Part shown: one piece after another, positions 13,900-32,667 of the stretch
How positions within the stretch are numbered: the stretch's first letter is position 1
How the letters are laid out: each line of letters opens with the position of its first letter
Assembly (NCBI GenBank): GCA_000469685.2
Contig: LS997565.1
Span: forward strand, 11,166,505-11,230,504
Source of the DNA: Haemonchus contortus
Lineage: Eukaryota > Nematoda > Chromadorea > Rhabditida > Trichostrongylidae
Direction of reading: 5' to 3'
DNA: 64,000 nt
Translations under genes and position numbers: made by a program
Notes under the pieces: generated by a model
Seen by the model: the letters and a program-made list of their open reading frames with translations, nothing else
Told to the model about the DNA's origin: nothing
The model's database searches: none

Positions 13900-14035
13900 C
13901 TTGTTTCTATTAGCCTCAAAAAGCCTCTTATTTGGGGGACGAAACTTCAGCTTAGAGGGGATCCGAACCCGTACTTGTGCTTTCCGGTCACCGTGTTCTT
14001 TATCCTCTACACTAGTGAGGTCCCAAGTTGAAAAA
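13900..14035 (-). repeat. SINE family B copy (tRNA-like)
   Basis: On the minus strand there is an A-box-like region with CTAGTGTAGAGG, then the B-box-like GGGTTCGGATCC, then GAAGTTTCGTCCCCC, all shared with the copies at 8,060, 31,478 and 60,480. The spacing from A box to B box is about that of a tRNA gene. It is not a plausible working tRNA because the stems do not pair well. Confidence 0.6.
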
Positions 14036-14544
14036 CTTTCTGGTAGTTTCCTTAGACCAATATGAGACAAAAGGTGATATTTGCTACTTGTAGAAGTTCA
14101 AGTCTGAAAGTTTTAATGGGAAGAGCAAGTTTGAGAGTTGGCTTAGGAAAACAAGGAAGGGTAAGGGGAGTGCCCAGTGCAGGAATCTCATTTAATCAAA
14201 TGGGATAGAGTATCATACAACTGTTATATGATGCATTATGTATCTATTTAATAATCCTAATAGAACAGATAGCTTTGAAAGGATTACAAGAAAATGGCAA
14301 GGTTGGAGACTGAAGTGCAAAAAAAGTTCGAAAGCTGACATAGTAGGTTCATTAGGCTATAAGACGGAATGGGGAATCCCAGTATTACGGCACCTTAGAA
14401 GCATATCTTTTTTTCCAAGGTCAGTCATTCTCAGAAGGGACACGTGTCCCAACCTTCTTTGGAAGCTGGAGGCACCTGAAAGACGATGAAGGTTTCAAGA
14501 TGTACGGATAGGACCCGACCAATGTCATATTGTTGTAATCCCAA

Positions 14545-14645
14545 AGTAATGACTTGGAATCTAGGGAGACGAGACTGAGTCCAGGGATGGCCAGCATTCG
14601 AACTGAAGACATGCTCCTTCTACTTACCAACAGAAGTCAATTTGT
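14545..14645 (-). repeat. tRNA-like repeat head (third family)
   Basis: On the minus strand, TTGGTAAGTAGAAGG resembles an A box and CAGTTCGAATGC a B box. They are followed by CCATCCCTGG, which also follows a TTCGA box at about 33,485-33,525 (minus). This is probably another Pol III-derived repeat with few copies here. Confidence 0.4.
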
Positions 14646-15319
14646 TCAGAGCCAAGGATCACCTTCATCTTATGGAATTTAGCAGTTTCTAACAGTTGGT
14701 AAGGTTAAGCATGGCTGAAATTTTCTTGAAATTGAATACTTTCCCCTAACCCTCTTCAAAAACAGTCTGCTTCACTCTGTCGACCCAAAACTGTTTTTCA
14801 ACAACGTTCTCCACCACTTCTTCTTCTGCTGTTTATTGAACTTTCCCTTATTTTCCGATGAAGAGCCGGATCGAGGTAGGGCAAAATTGTGGAATAAGAC
14901 ATGGGACAAAAGCGACTTTGTTTGAAAATCATCACCATAGCCTTCTCCCTAAATTTGAACGGTTTAAAGTCGTTGCGAGGTGTGAGCATGCAGTTGTCGA
15001 AGACAGAACTGGAACAGCTTCGTTCATTCCTTCAACCTTCTCAGCCAAGATCGCTCTTCTCCAATGTTCTGAGGCCCACTTCAGTATATTTATGGAAACG
15101 CAAAACAGAGTAGAGCTTTAGGCATATTCTCTCCCTGGAACACACTTTCCATCTAGGATTCAAAATCTACAGCTAGCCTACTACCCTAATCCAGTGCATC
15201 ATGACGAATTCACGGGGCGAGAGAAACATATATACAGGCTTAACCTCTACCTAAATCAATTCTTTTACCCTTTCCTTCAAACAAAGTTGCACTGCAGTTG
15301 AACAAACAGATACGAGATG

Positions 15320-15450
15320 ACGTTTCGGCGTTAATCGATCCCGCTTTGGTATACGCCGCCGCCTTCGACTTTCATCAGAATCGCAGTGGCGTATTGAATG
15401 CTCATGGGGCCTAAACAATGGCTTAAGCCACATACGGCTTGATTGGCCTG
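15320..15450 (-). repeat. SINE family A fragment
   Basis: Body sequence of SINE family A (GATCCCGCTTTGG, GACTTTCATCAGAATCGCAG, GGCCTAAACAATGGCTTAAG) is recognisable in minus orientation. The tRNA head is missing, so this is a truncated copy. Confidence 0.55.
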
Positions 15451-16061
15451 GTTATAGCTGCGGAATCCGATTTTATGAGCCGAGTACGAGATCGTGCTTC
15501 ACCTACCACTACCCATATCTGGCCTTTTTGCAGTTGCATATGTCCTGAACTTTGAAATCTCATTTGTTTGAAAAAAAAAACAGTTTTTGTTACAGTTTTG
15601 CATTGATCAGTCACATCTTAGTATTTTTACTACCGGTAATACTTTTCCCTTGAAACTTTCTTTAAAGAATCTACATCTTGTTATCAAATCATGTTTGAAA
15701 CCTGTAAGTGTGTTGTATTATTTAAAAGCAACAGTTATTGTTCGGGTGTCTTACGCACCGTCTCATGGGCGTGGTTTCTATGTGGGTGGAGTTTTCATCA
15801 TATAGGCACACCGTTTTCCCCATTTGAAAGTGATTCTATGCAAAAACTGCTAGAGGTTGGCTAGTGATTGTTGGCGATCAATCAATAAAAGAAGGGTATT
15901 GACCAACTCACAATCAGTTGTCCCTAATGACAGTATGTTGGTCATCGCCAATTAGTGATTCTCTCTGTCTTACTACTTATTTATTTCAATTTATTGTTCA
16001 TTTGTTTTGTTAGTATTACTGCATTAGGGAGTTGTTTTCCTGAAGTATTTTCATGTAAAAT

Positions 16062-16105
16062 TTGTTAGGCTGGTGTTTCGGTAGAATCGTCTTCTGTGGA
16101 GGAAC
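16062..16105 (-). repeat. Decayed PLE terminal-repeat fragment
   Basis: The stretch TTAGGCTGGTGTTTCGG followed by AGAATCGTCTTCT matches, with several changes, the ribozyme-like segment of the Penelope-like element at 39,525-39,566. It is a short, mutated relic and does not keep the paired core intact. Confidence 0.5.
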
Positions 16106-18038
16106 ATTACGAAGCATTGTTAATTATTCGTTGTAATTTTTGTGCTCATTTTGTTAGTTGTCTTCCTTATTCTGCTCTTTTTTTTCTATGTGTTTACGTG
16201 TGTGCAACAAGTAAATAAATATATGGCTTGTTTGTCAATCCATTTTTCTTAACGATGTGGTAGTGTTCTGCATCCGGTCTATCAAAGGCTTTTCGGGTCA
16301 GCTGTTCCCTGCTCATTTGTTGCTATTCTTGTTAAGTACGGAACAACGACCACATTCTGGGTGGCAAGTCCTTGCGTAATGTAGCTTTGTTACGCAGATT
16401 GCCAACAGAAGAAGGCGGCACGGAAAGTTGGACAGTACCTTTGGGGTGCGCCTGGCATTCGACATTCACTCTGATTTGTAGTGACGTCGGATTGCCTATC
16501 TAGCGTCCACGGTAACATCCGAAGACTAGCCGATCAGCTCTCTGAATACGTCTGATATCAGTTTGCTTGAATAGGAGGCTGTGAGGATCAGTCGGATTCA
16601 GCAGGAGTCGATCCAACAGCCGATTCATTCAGGATTTGCGTAACAGCGACCCGCCGCCGGTGCCTCACCTTCCTGCACCGGGAGCTAGAAACGACAAAAA
16701 ACTGGAAGCCAACTAGAACTTTTATTATAGCTAAAAAGTAAAAAAGATTATAGTGGACTTACATTCTCATTATGCAACGAGTAAAAAGTCTAAAACTCTT
16801 CAAACTCTTCAAAAACATCTTTTTGTTCAAATAGCCGGTCCAGAACATGCTAGCCTTTCATCCTTCCGGGGTCGATTAATTAGTACCAGACTCATATGGG
16901 AGGAAAAACGCATTGATTGTACATCAGCTGGCCACCGGAAGTCATTGCATAGGCAACAGACGCATTCAAAACGTCACTACGCTTCGAACGGAAGTCAATT
17001 GCATCGGCGCACATCCCAGAAATGGGTTGAATTGAAGTTCTTGGACTTTACTCTTTGTCCTTTATAGTCCTGTTCAGAGGCGAATTCTTCACAAGTTAAC
17101 CGGAAGAAATCTTCTTAGCCGTATGATTTTTGAAAAGGTGGCATATAAGAGCTGTCCAACAGATGGAGAAGAGCATCTACATTCCTTCGACTTGTTTCAG
17201 AGAGTTAGTGTCCTCAATGGACAGTTTTCTCTAGCATTTTTCATGCTGCTCCTTGTTTTTACTGCCGTCAGCTCGATTTTCCTGGAATTGGATCAAAATG
17301 GAATCGTGGATCTGTGGTTCTGGATTTTAGAGGCTTACTATGGTTCCTCTAGTGCCACCTTTACCCTTCCAACCGAGACATGTAGCGTCTGAGGTCCCAT
17401 ACGACCAGGACCACATCAGGGCTCCTATCTCCTACATACATACATACTCTCGTAACAACCGCCTTTAAATGGCAACGTCTCCTAACCCTTAAAAGTTCTG
17501 CAGTGCTTCCCACTTCTGCATTTTTTTTTAGATTTTTTGGAGCGAAGTGCAGGGAGTACTGCTCCTCGTGGCGGCATTTCGAGCGGAAGCCGAAATTTCC
17601 TAGCTGGCTGAAATTACCACTCTTCTAACTGTTGGTTTTGCTGCAGTTTCTCCTTTGTGACCCTGGTGAACTGCTACCGAAGGGCTTCTTCTGATATGAC
17701 AACCCTGTCATCCCCACCAGGATCCTTGCAAGGAAAAGTGGTTCTGTGCCCAAAGGGTCACCTAGGTTGACCAGCAGCCCCAACCATCGTAATCCTCTCT
17801 AAAAGGCTTCTGAATGAGCCAAGTTCCTTGTGATCTCAGCAGTCAGACTACTAGGGAGTCACAAATTTCCAATGGTTGGTACTTCGTGGCTACCTCAGAG
17901 CCCTTGCATGAGTCACCTCATGTAATAAATAAATAAATATATAATTACAGGCCACACCGATTGATAACCCTTGAAATCCTGGTACTAATAAGATTGCTGT
18001 AATCACGACCCATCATAGGTCGCGCATCACTCCCTCGC
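16106..18038. other. No gene recognised
   Basis: Apart from the SINE fragment at 16,848-17,068, I find no exon chain, RNA gene or complete element in this stretch. Some C-rich blocks occur around 17,640-17,860. Confidence 0.4.
16848..17068 (+). repeat. SINE family A copy, 5'-truncated
   Basis: The body matches the family (GGGGTCGATTAATTAGTACC, CAGCTGGCCACCGGAAGTC, ATTGCATAGGCAAC, GAACGGAAGTCAATTGC) and ends in a decayed TTTGTCCTTTA tail. The tRNA-like head is not visible. Confidence 0.7.
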
Positions 18039-18059
18039 TTGTTTACGTCGAAAAGTTTT

Positions 18060-18270
18060 GTATATGTGAACGGGGGGCCAGGGAGGTCGCCGGGGAAGGA
18101 AGGGGGAAGGGAGGCGATGGGGCAAGGAGCGGCCTGGCAGCCGGCCGGCCGGGTGGCCGGCTGGCGGCGGCATTCCGTGGCGGCTTCCGCATCGATGGCG
18201 GGCCGCGTTGCGCGCCGCGTCGCAACGCCTGCCATCCGCCGCCGCCACCGCCACCGACCTCCCACACCGG
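18060..18270. promoter_or_regulatory. Very GC-rich block upstream of the MADF gene
   Basis: About 200 bp are markedly GC- and CpG-rich (runs of GGCCGGCCGG, GGCGGCGG, CGCGCCGCG), while the surroundings are AT-rich. The block ends about 320 bp before the MADF gene's first 3' splice site. Open frames in every register reflect the lack of AT-rich stop codons. It could be a promoter-proximal element or an inserted GC-rich repeat; only the composition is observed. Confidence 0.35.
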
Positions 18271-18587
18271 TCGGCCACCTCACGTTTGTCAACTCGCCAT
18301 ACTAACTCTTACTCTTCATTCAAGTCTTATTAGAAAGTTTCTCGGGAGGTTCCCATATCATCTTCACTCCGATTTCATCTTCCGGGCGAGTTTTGCTCAT
18401 AGGACATCGCTAATATTGCTCGTATATTTCTTGGGTCCTGCGAATTTATCGAAATTCCCGTGCTCTCAAACTTTCTAGACTTTTACAATCGCCGATTTTG
18501 ATCTGATTTTTATATACAGTCTGATATCGATTGATTAAGAACTAGTTTTTGATCTTTATAGAGTTTTTTTTTAACTGAAATCTACAG

Positions 18588-25939
<7,352 letters not shown>

Positions 25940-27856
25940 TCTCAAAATCAACGGAGAAATTCAGCGAACAGCTGCGCACACTTTCAGTTGTTCGTTATTA
26001 CCTTTGTGTGGTCCTAACATACGTTCTATTGCATGCTTTTTTTCGAGTTATGAGTTTTTCTAATGAAAATGTCTTTTTTTTTTGTTTTTCACAGCAAAAA
26101 CCCACTGTTAGGGTGTGCTCCATACGTTATCTGCCACTGTTACTGGTCGTCTTATTGTTAGAGGCAGACAAGTTTAGTTCTGGCCTGCGGTGGCTACAGT
26201 CAGGAGGCTCGTCATGTGGCTATGACAAACACGAAACGAAAGCGGAGGTGCTGGTGATTCTGAGGTGCTCCCTCCGTGTCAGGGTCCAGAAACTGCCTGT
26301 ACCTACGTATGCCTTCACCGAGCGGGGGAAATACACCTTGCCAGAACACCTTTATACACGGATGCCCAGGTTACACAAACATCAGTCACTCATGAACAAA
26401 TAAACAAGTAAACAATACAAGTTTACTTTTTTGTTGTTTCTCGGGCTCTCTGGTTACGTTGGTGACCGCTTTCGTTCATTACTCTATTCATCATACATTA
26501 TGTGGATTGAAGGGGGCGGGAAAGGGGACAGACGGCACAGAAGGGTTCGGACCTCTAAGGATATAGAATCACTTGTCCGACGAGTGTATTCTGCACGAAT
26601 TAAGGTACTCAGGTTTACTCACTGGAAATGGAGGCCAAATCAAAGCAGAATTCTAGGAAGGGTCATGATGGGGCGGTATAAAGGACGCAAAACCGCTCGA
26701 CTGATGCGCACACCCAAAGGCGGACGAGTACTCACAGCGTTGCAGAAGTTGTATTAGCATGCATCATTAACACCGAAGAGCACATGTTGTACGCAGGTAG
26801 CTCACTGTAGCCAGCTGTACGCAATGGCACCCATATTTGAACAGCTCGTCCAAATGCCCGTTCCATGCAATTTTTGCCATCATATTCTCGTCCAACTTTA
26901 CTACTTTTCCCCATATGTTTCCCCGTCATATGTTTCCCCATATGAATCATAAGTTTCCCCGAATGAGCCGATATTCGCGTTTTCTTTCCCATTTTTGCAC
27001 AATTAAAAACTATCACTTCCGCTATTCCTCTGAAGCTGGACAGAACGAAATTGTCGTGAACTGTCCTCCAATATGACCTTCATGATACATTTTTGTCGGC
27101 TTGCGGTGGCCTTCTAAGGCTTCAGGCCATGGTGGGTTAAACACGATTAAAGGGGAATTGCTTGGATGAAAATTGAATGTGGTTGTTCCCCTCCAGTAGA
27201 GTTCTTGGAAGTCTTATCTACAGAGGCGTGCAGGGTTTTCTGACTTGCAGACGATAATCACTCCAGTCATGTCATGATAATCACTCCAGTAGTATCAAAA
27301 GAAAAAGTTGCTTGATATGATAAGAAATGTCTGTCGGATGGTGGGTGTCCGTCGGAAGATTCCTCCCCCCCCCCCCCCACCCCCCTCCGCCCCCACCAGA
27401 GCTTTTGAAGAAAGTCGGTTTCTATCAAGGTGTATCTCAAAGACCGTCTGGAATAAGCTCATTCTAGGGTGAAGAGGGTTTACATGGAACATGTAGGTCT
27501 TCATGGCAAAGTTTTGCTACAAAACTTCTAAAGAGACTCCTAATGCGCTGCTTTTCGGCCAATCAGGCTTGAGCCTATCCTAAAAGCGCTGTTCACTTCT
27601 CGAGTAATGAAAGTTATGGAAGGAACCTAACAAATGTGAGAAAAATTGCTGATAAAGGCGGATACGATTACAGTAACCCTTATTCTACAAGATCTAATAC
27701 CTGTAAGTTTACCTAGGCAGAGGTGACACTGACTCAATGGAAGCGACGACAGCCCACTCGTGCTCCGCACCACTCTGGGCGTCCCACTAGTTACTGTCCC
27801 GACGAGCCATGCCATTTGGAAGCAATGGAAAGGCCTCCCACCATAAGGTTAATCGC
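25940..27856. other. Region between the MADF gene and the tRNA
   Basis: A candidate polyadenylation signal AATAAA at 26,399-26,404 could end the MADF transcript. Two long frames (25,936-26,403 and 26,431-26,757) show no domain and probably lie in 3' UTR or intergenic DNA. 26,750-27,070 is a diverged repeat related to 12,983-13,170. There is a run of 14 C residues at 27,365-27,378. Confidence 0.45.
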
Positions 27857-27928
27857 AGCAGCGTGGCGCAGTGGAAGCGTGCTGGGCCCATAACCCAGAG
27901 GTCGGTGGATCGAAACCACTCGCTGCTA
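27857..27928 (+). tRNA. Initiator tRNA-Met (CAT)
   Basis: The 72-nt sequence folds as a standard cloverleaf. The acceptor stem is AGCAGCG/CGCTGCT with discriminator A. The anticodon stem CTGGG/CCCAG encloses loop CCCATAA with anticodon CAT at 27,889-27,891. Hallmarks of eukaryotic initiators are present: A1:U72 at the top of the acceptor stem, three G:C pairs (GGG/CCC) next to the anticodon loop, and ATCGAAA in the T loop, so A54 replaces T54. There is no intron. A TTTT terminator follows at 27,933-27,936. It lies between two protein genes and looks functional. Confidence 0.96.
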
Positions 27929-27932
27929 ATGC

Positions 27933-27936
27933 TTTT
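27933..27936 (+). terminator. Pol III terminator of tRNA-iMet
   Basis: A run of four T residues lies five bases after the tRNA 3' end, as expected for RNA polymerase III termination. Confidence 0.75.
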
Positions 27937-28206
27937 GTAGAGGTGGTAACCATACAGTTTCTTGCTATGCCGAGATACTTTTGAGGAAGAGGGCACTATT
28001 CCATCCACTATCAGCCAAAGACAAAGCTATCGCTAGTCAATTTGAGTGGAAATTACTTTTCAAGCCATTAGTTTTGTAGTCCAAGGAAGGGTGATTTTTG
28101 ACTTTCAGAGCACTTTGTGATCCTCATGGGTGGGAGGCTCCCATGGGGTGCACAGTTGCCCTTTCTCTTCAATAATGAAGTACACAAACAAAATAAAAAT
28201 AACAGA

Positions 28207-28212
28207 TTTATT
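28207..28212 (-). promoter_or_regulatory. Polyadenylation signal of the CYSTM-like gene
   Basis: TTTATT on the plus strand reads AATAAA on the minus strand, about 190 nt downstream of the stop codon at 28,400-28,402. Confidence 0.55.
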
Positions 28213-28399
28213 CAATATTCTGTACAGCTGCCAATGAGATTTGTACATTACCGGGTACATCAAAGGGAATATGCTAAAGGAAGAGGTGAAACTGTAGGAA
28301 AGTGAAGAATGAATGGTCGAATGTACAGAGCGTTTCTTGAAGGCTCAAATTTTCCCAGGGTTGAGATTGTTCCGCTCGAAATAGCCATCTCTCCTTGAG

Positions 28400-31300
28400 T
28401 TAGCGAAACCTCGGTAAAGTTATGGGACAGGGAAAGACACAGCAAAGACATGGCTGATCACAGCACGCTTCCCCGATCAAACACCCGCAACAAAGTGCCA
28501 GCAACGACGTCAGCCACCAATCGTCACGTTGAGGTGGTGGTTGTTGAACGTAACTGAAATTAAAAAGAATTTAGCGAAACTGTACATAATATATTAAGTT
28601 CGGGAAAAGTACATTAAAACTTTTAAATTCGAATAATAAAACGTGAAAAGATCAGGCATCGATCGGCCACCCAGTGAGCCATGCATTTCACTTCCATTCT
28701 GATTGAAGAGGGTTTGGACGGGTACCAAACAAGCTCAATTATTTCGATGGGCCAGCTGATATCAAAGCCGTATTATAAAGCACTCACCTACGATGTTAGG
28801 GTGTAGGTCCGGACGAAACTAAAATTCATTACGGGCACTCGGCTCTTATATTGACTCCCTAGCTTCCTCTTCACCGGTGGCGCCCTTACCCAAGGCCCCT
28901 TTTCGACGCGTCGTATATGTGAAGGAAGAGAATTCGCGTATTAAAATTGGGTTATGCTGTGTCAGATTACTGTAAAACCGAGTGCTCGTACTGAATTTTC
29001 GTTTCTGTGGAGAAAGGGTAGTGCTAGGTGGCGGATCACCACACGTGCACGGTCGAAGGATCAGGTGCCCGATCGCTGCCCACCCGAGTCGATCAGGCTT
29101 TCAATCACTCCGAGGACGATAGGTTTTACCAGAATCATCTGATGGTAATGGAGCTCTGACTTGGGCCGGTCTTAACCACTCATTATAAAGGGCCATACAC
29201 GCATCCAAAACTTCACTACGATTCTAAATGGAAGCCGAATGTGGGCAAAAACAGGGACGATTATCGCTGAGGACTTTATCCTTGATCCTTTTTCATAATG
29301 GCCCCCAACCATGGACGGGGTAGGTTCGTTAAATTGTGGGCGAGAAAGCAGTTCCCTTACCCTTATCGTAACCTATGAACCCTTCAAAATGGCTCTGAAC
29401 ACAAAAATTGGGAAGGCCACGCTAGAAAATGGGTTACTCCATGGCAGGAATTCGTTCTTATGTATTAGTTCCACTGAACTGAGTGATTATCTCCCTCGCC
29501 ACAGAAAGTGTTTACCACAAGTTAACCTATTTCTCTCTTTTGAAATTCGACATGACGAAATGCACGAAAGGAGGAAACACATGACTCATACATCCACGTG
29601 CAGTGGCGTGATGATCGATAGCACTTGGGACAGCTCCCAAAAACCTCACTTCGTTCATGGGTCAACAACGAAGTTACTGGTTTTCAAGGTTAAATTTGAT
29701 CTATGAGTCATAAAGGGCTCGGAATTGTCACCATTAAGCGATCAACTAATTCATTTTAGCTATTTTCCATGGATTGGTCTTTCCCAAGGACCGATACGTC
29801 ACGAGCCCCAGAAAATCACATCAAAATCCTGAATTTGGCTCGTAATCATGGAATTGGATCTAGTCCTCGATCCAGCAAATTGCACCCACTTGTAGAAATT
29901 GCCGGATTCAAGAGGATTAACTGTTCCGTAAGGTTTCTTGGAGTCACGAAAAATCGTTTTGAAATTTTAAATTTGACTCCTGATTACGGTGTACTGAAAT
30001 TCTCTGCCTCTTACAGTGAATCGCAGCCAGCTCCAGAAATTGCGGATTTCGAGAGGTTTTCCCGTTTCGCGAGGTTACTAAAAGAACAAATGAGGAAAAT
30101 AGTTGCTTTGATTTTCTTGTCATCGGTTCTTTCATCGGTTTAAAGGCACTGTTCACGAAAAAAAGGGTTTCGGAGATCTGCACATGGTTTGAATTCGACG
30201 CCCCCTTTGATACCATTTGTGCAGGAATGAGGTCGGAAAACGGTCTGGATAGGGCACAATAAGGGCAGGAACATTGGGGGACGGGAGGCCTCCGCCCCTC
30301 GCTAGGCTGACTACGAAATCTAATTGCCGTTCATCACTTTCGCATTGGGCGAAGTTGTTTGCTTGGGTGTGTTGTCTGCTATTGCAGACATTGCGTCGCC
30401 TAACTGCACTCACCCGAACACTCCCTCAACCGCCGTTCTTTCAATGTGAAACTCGTCCAACCCCCCTTTCCAGCTCTTTTTTGACCCTTTCAATTTCTTT
30501 TTGTTCATCGTTTTTTGCGCTTTTTTCGTTGTTATCGCTTTATTCTAGAGTAGTTCTATGAATTCCCGTCAAAAAAGGGTACCTTAAAATTATCGTAAAC
30601 GGTGCCTTTAAGCGATGCTATTGTACGAATGAGAAGGATTGAGGCTTTCATTTTGGAATAATTTTTGCCGGAGGCAACAGCCCTTGCCTTTCCGAACAGA
30701 GCGCTGAAAAGGAAATTTATCTGGGGAAGTACGAGTAAATAAAAGCAGAAAAATGCGTCAGAGTTACGAAACAATACACCCGCTGGACATAGCTGATTAT
30801 TGAACAGGCCAAATGTTATAAGAAGTAGCGCTAATATTTTGAGTGGCAAACGGATGCATGGCGCATCTTTAAAAAGACCGATCGATGCCGAATATCAGAC
30901 ATTTCATTTGAATTTTTCAACGAATGAAACGGATTGCAACGAATAAAACGATACTCACACAACTTGAGGAGCATATTGTCCTTCTGGATAGACATTTTGA
31001 TGTGGATGAGGATTCTGATTCTGCGGGTAGTAGTAACCCTAAAAAATAAATTCAAAAAGAATGAATTCCAGAAGCATGGATGAGTGAAAATGAAATAAAA
31101 TTTGAAAAAAAAAGAATTAAATAAGTAATAAAATGAAAAAAGAGGATTAAGACTGATAGAAAAAAGAGAAGTGGATGATTAGTCAAGGTAGGACAGCAGG
31201 CCTGGAGATATGCAGAGAACATGTGAACAGGTAAAAAAGCGAAATAATAGCAAACTAGCTGGGAGCCAAAAATAGAAGATTATAAAAAGAGCTTGTTTTG

Positions 31301-32667
31301 ACTTGATGTTTTCTATTGTTAGAAAATGTGAACATTTAAAAATAAGAATGAAACAAGTAAATAGAATTTAAAAACTAATAATAAAATAAAAATATCAAAA
31401 TAGCTAAATCAAAGTAGTACCGAAGGGAGGAATAAGTAAAAAACCAAAAAAAAAAAAATGAAATGTCTGATACCAACCGCGTTTCGATAGTGTAAGGGAT
31501 GAAGGGCATAGCAAGCCCAAGTGCGTGTTCGAGTCTCCGGGTCCGGGGCCGAAATTTTGCCTACAAACCGGTAATCTTGGGAGAATTCCGCATCGTGTAC
31601 TGGGATATAACAGCGGTTTACAAAACATAAAATTAAAAAATCTTAGTTTTCGTCAAAAAAGTTTCGTTCTAAAGTCATGCAGACGAAACAAAAAAGGCAC
31701 AAAGGCCAACCAAAACGATAAACGGCCATACGGACCAATCTGGAAGGAGAACCAGCAATCTCCCAAATTATGATAATCAAGACATAGGCGCAATGAAAAA
31801 AAAATGTACGCTGTAGGTCTTCCATAAAATGGGAAACCAATAAAGTTAGATAAAAATAAATAAATGAAAAATAAAGATTCTGGGCGTTGATCAATCCTAT
31901 CAGAGGGAAGCGCCATGTATTCGGCCTCTATTCAGAATCGTAGTGGCGTAATGAGTGCGTATGTGGCCTATACAATGACAGGCGGTGGCCAGCCGATGTA
32001 CAAGTGGGTGCCTTTTGTCTTCCCAGACGAGTCTGGTACCAATTCACCGAACCCGGAGAGATGGAAGGCTTGGTTGGCCTAGACGGGCATCGATCCGAGA
32101 TTTGAACCCGTGACCATGCGTGTGATATATTGCGTCACTTCCCACTACACCACCTCCGCTCTAATAATAAACAAACAACAAGCAAACAAATTAATATAAT
32201 GTCGACAAGTAGGAAAATCAGCGGATGAGACTCACTTCTTCCGAACTGATCCTGTTTTTCTCTTCCTAGCAAAAACACCCTATTTTCATTTTTTATTTTT
32301 TCATAAAAATATTATTGTATTTCTATTTTATCAGCCTTAGTCATGAGTAGTGAATGTCACCAATATATTAATAGATAAATATAAAGGAGATAGAGACAGG
32401 TTATTTATTTTTTGCCGACGTCATTTTGACTTCTTATAATAAACATTGACTGGAGCTCATAGACCCACACGAGGAAGGATGAGAAAACAGACGGAAGAGC
32501 GGCAGGCAAGAAAGAAACGAAAATACGAGAAAATGAAAGGAGGAAATTCGCCTTGAAAAGTGTGGACTGCTCAGGGGATAGCTTCAGTGAGTTAACGTCA
32601 AGGAAAAAAGAGTAATACTGCTTACACCGGTCGGTTGTGTTGAATAGTATGGAGGAGGTTGGCTCAT
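28400..32667 (-). CDS. CYSTM-like cysteine-rich tail-anchored small protein
   Basis: There are three exons on the minus strand: 32,667-32,626 (ATG, 14 codons), 31,038-30,959 and 28,553-28,400 (stop TAA). All junctions are GT-AG and the phases agree (0, then 2), giving 91 aa. The N-terminal half is rich in Pro, Tyr and Gln (MSQPPPYYSTQPTG, GYYYPQNQNPHPHQ). The C-terminus is WWLTSLLALCCGCLIG followed by ACCDQPCLCCVFPCP, a short hydrophobic segment packed with Cys. This arrangement is that of the CYSTM family, small membrane proteins linked in other eukaryotes to stress resistance and metal binding. The exact function here is unknown. The introns (about 1.6 and 2.4 kb) are filled with SINEs and a TTAA element, unusual for a 276-nt coding sequence. 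Confidence 0.85.
29160..29300 (+). repeat. SINE family A fragment
   Basis: Only the 3' part of the body is recognisable (ATTATAAAGGGCCATACACGC, ATTCTAAATGGAAGCCGAATG in changed form) plus a TTTATCCTTGATCCTTT tail. It lies in intron 2 of the CYSTM-like gene. Confidence 0.55.
30144..30607. mobile_element. TTAA-type non-autonomous element, copy 2
   Basis: The 464-bp element starts AGGCACTGTTCACGA and ends TCGTAAACGGTGCCT. A TTAA lies directly on both sides (30,140-30,143 and 30,608-30,611). The interior matches copy 1 (for example AATGAGGTCGGAAAACG and GGGCACAATAAG). No transposase is encoded. It lies in intron 2 of the CYSTM-like gene. Confidence 0.82.
31478..31605 (+). repeat. SINE family B copy (tRNA-like)
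   Basis: A tRNA-like head with ATAGTGTAAGGGATG (A-box region) and GTGTTCGAGTCTCC (B box) is followed by GGGTCCGGGGCCGAAATTTTG in two parts, the family B signature. It lies in intron 1 of the CYSTM-like gene, antisense to it. Confidence 0.65.
31877..32163 (-). repeat. SINE family A copy (tRNA-derived)
   Basis: The minus strand reads GGAGGTGGTGTAGTGGGAAG (A-box region), GGGTTCAAATCTCGG (B box) and the family body down to 31,880. It lies in intron 1 of the CYSTM-like gene, in sense orientation. Confidence 0.85.
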
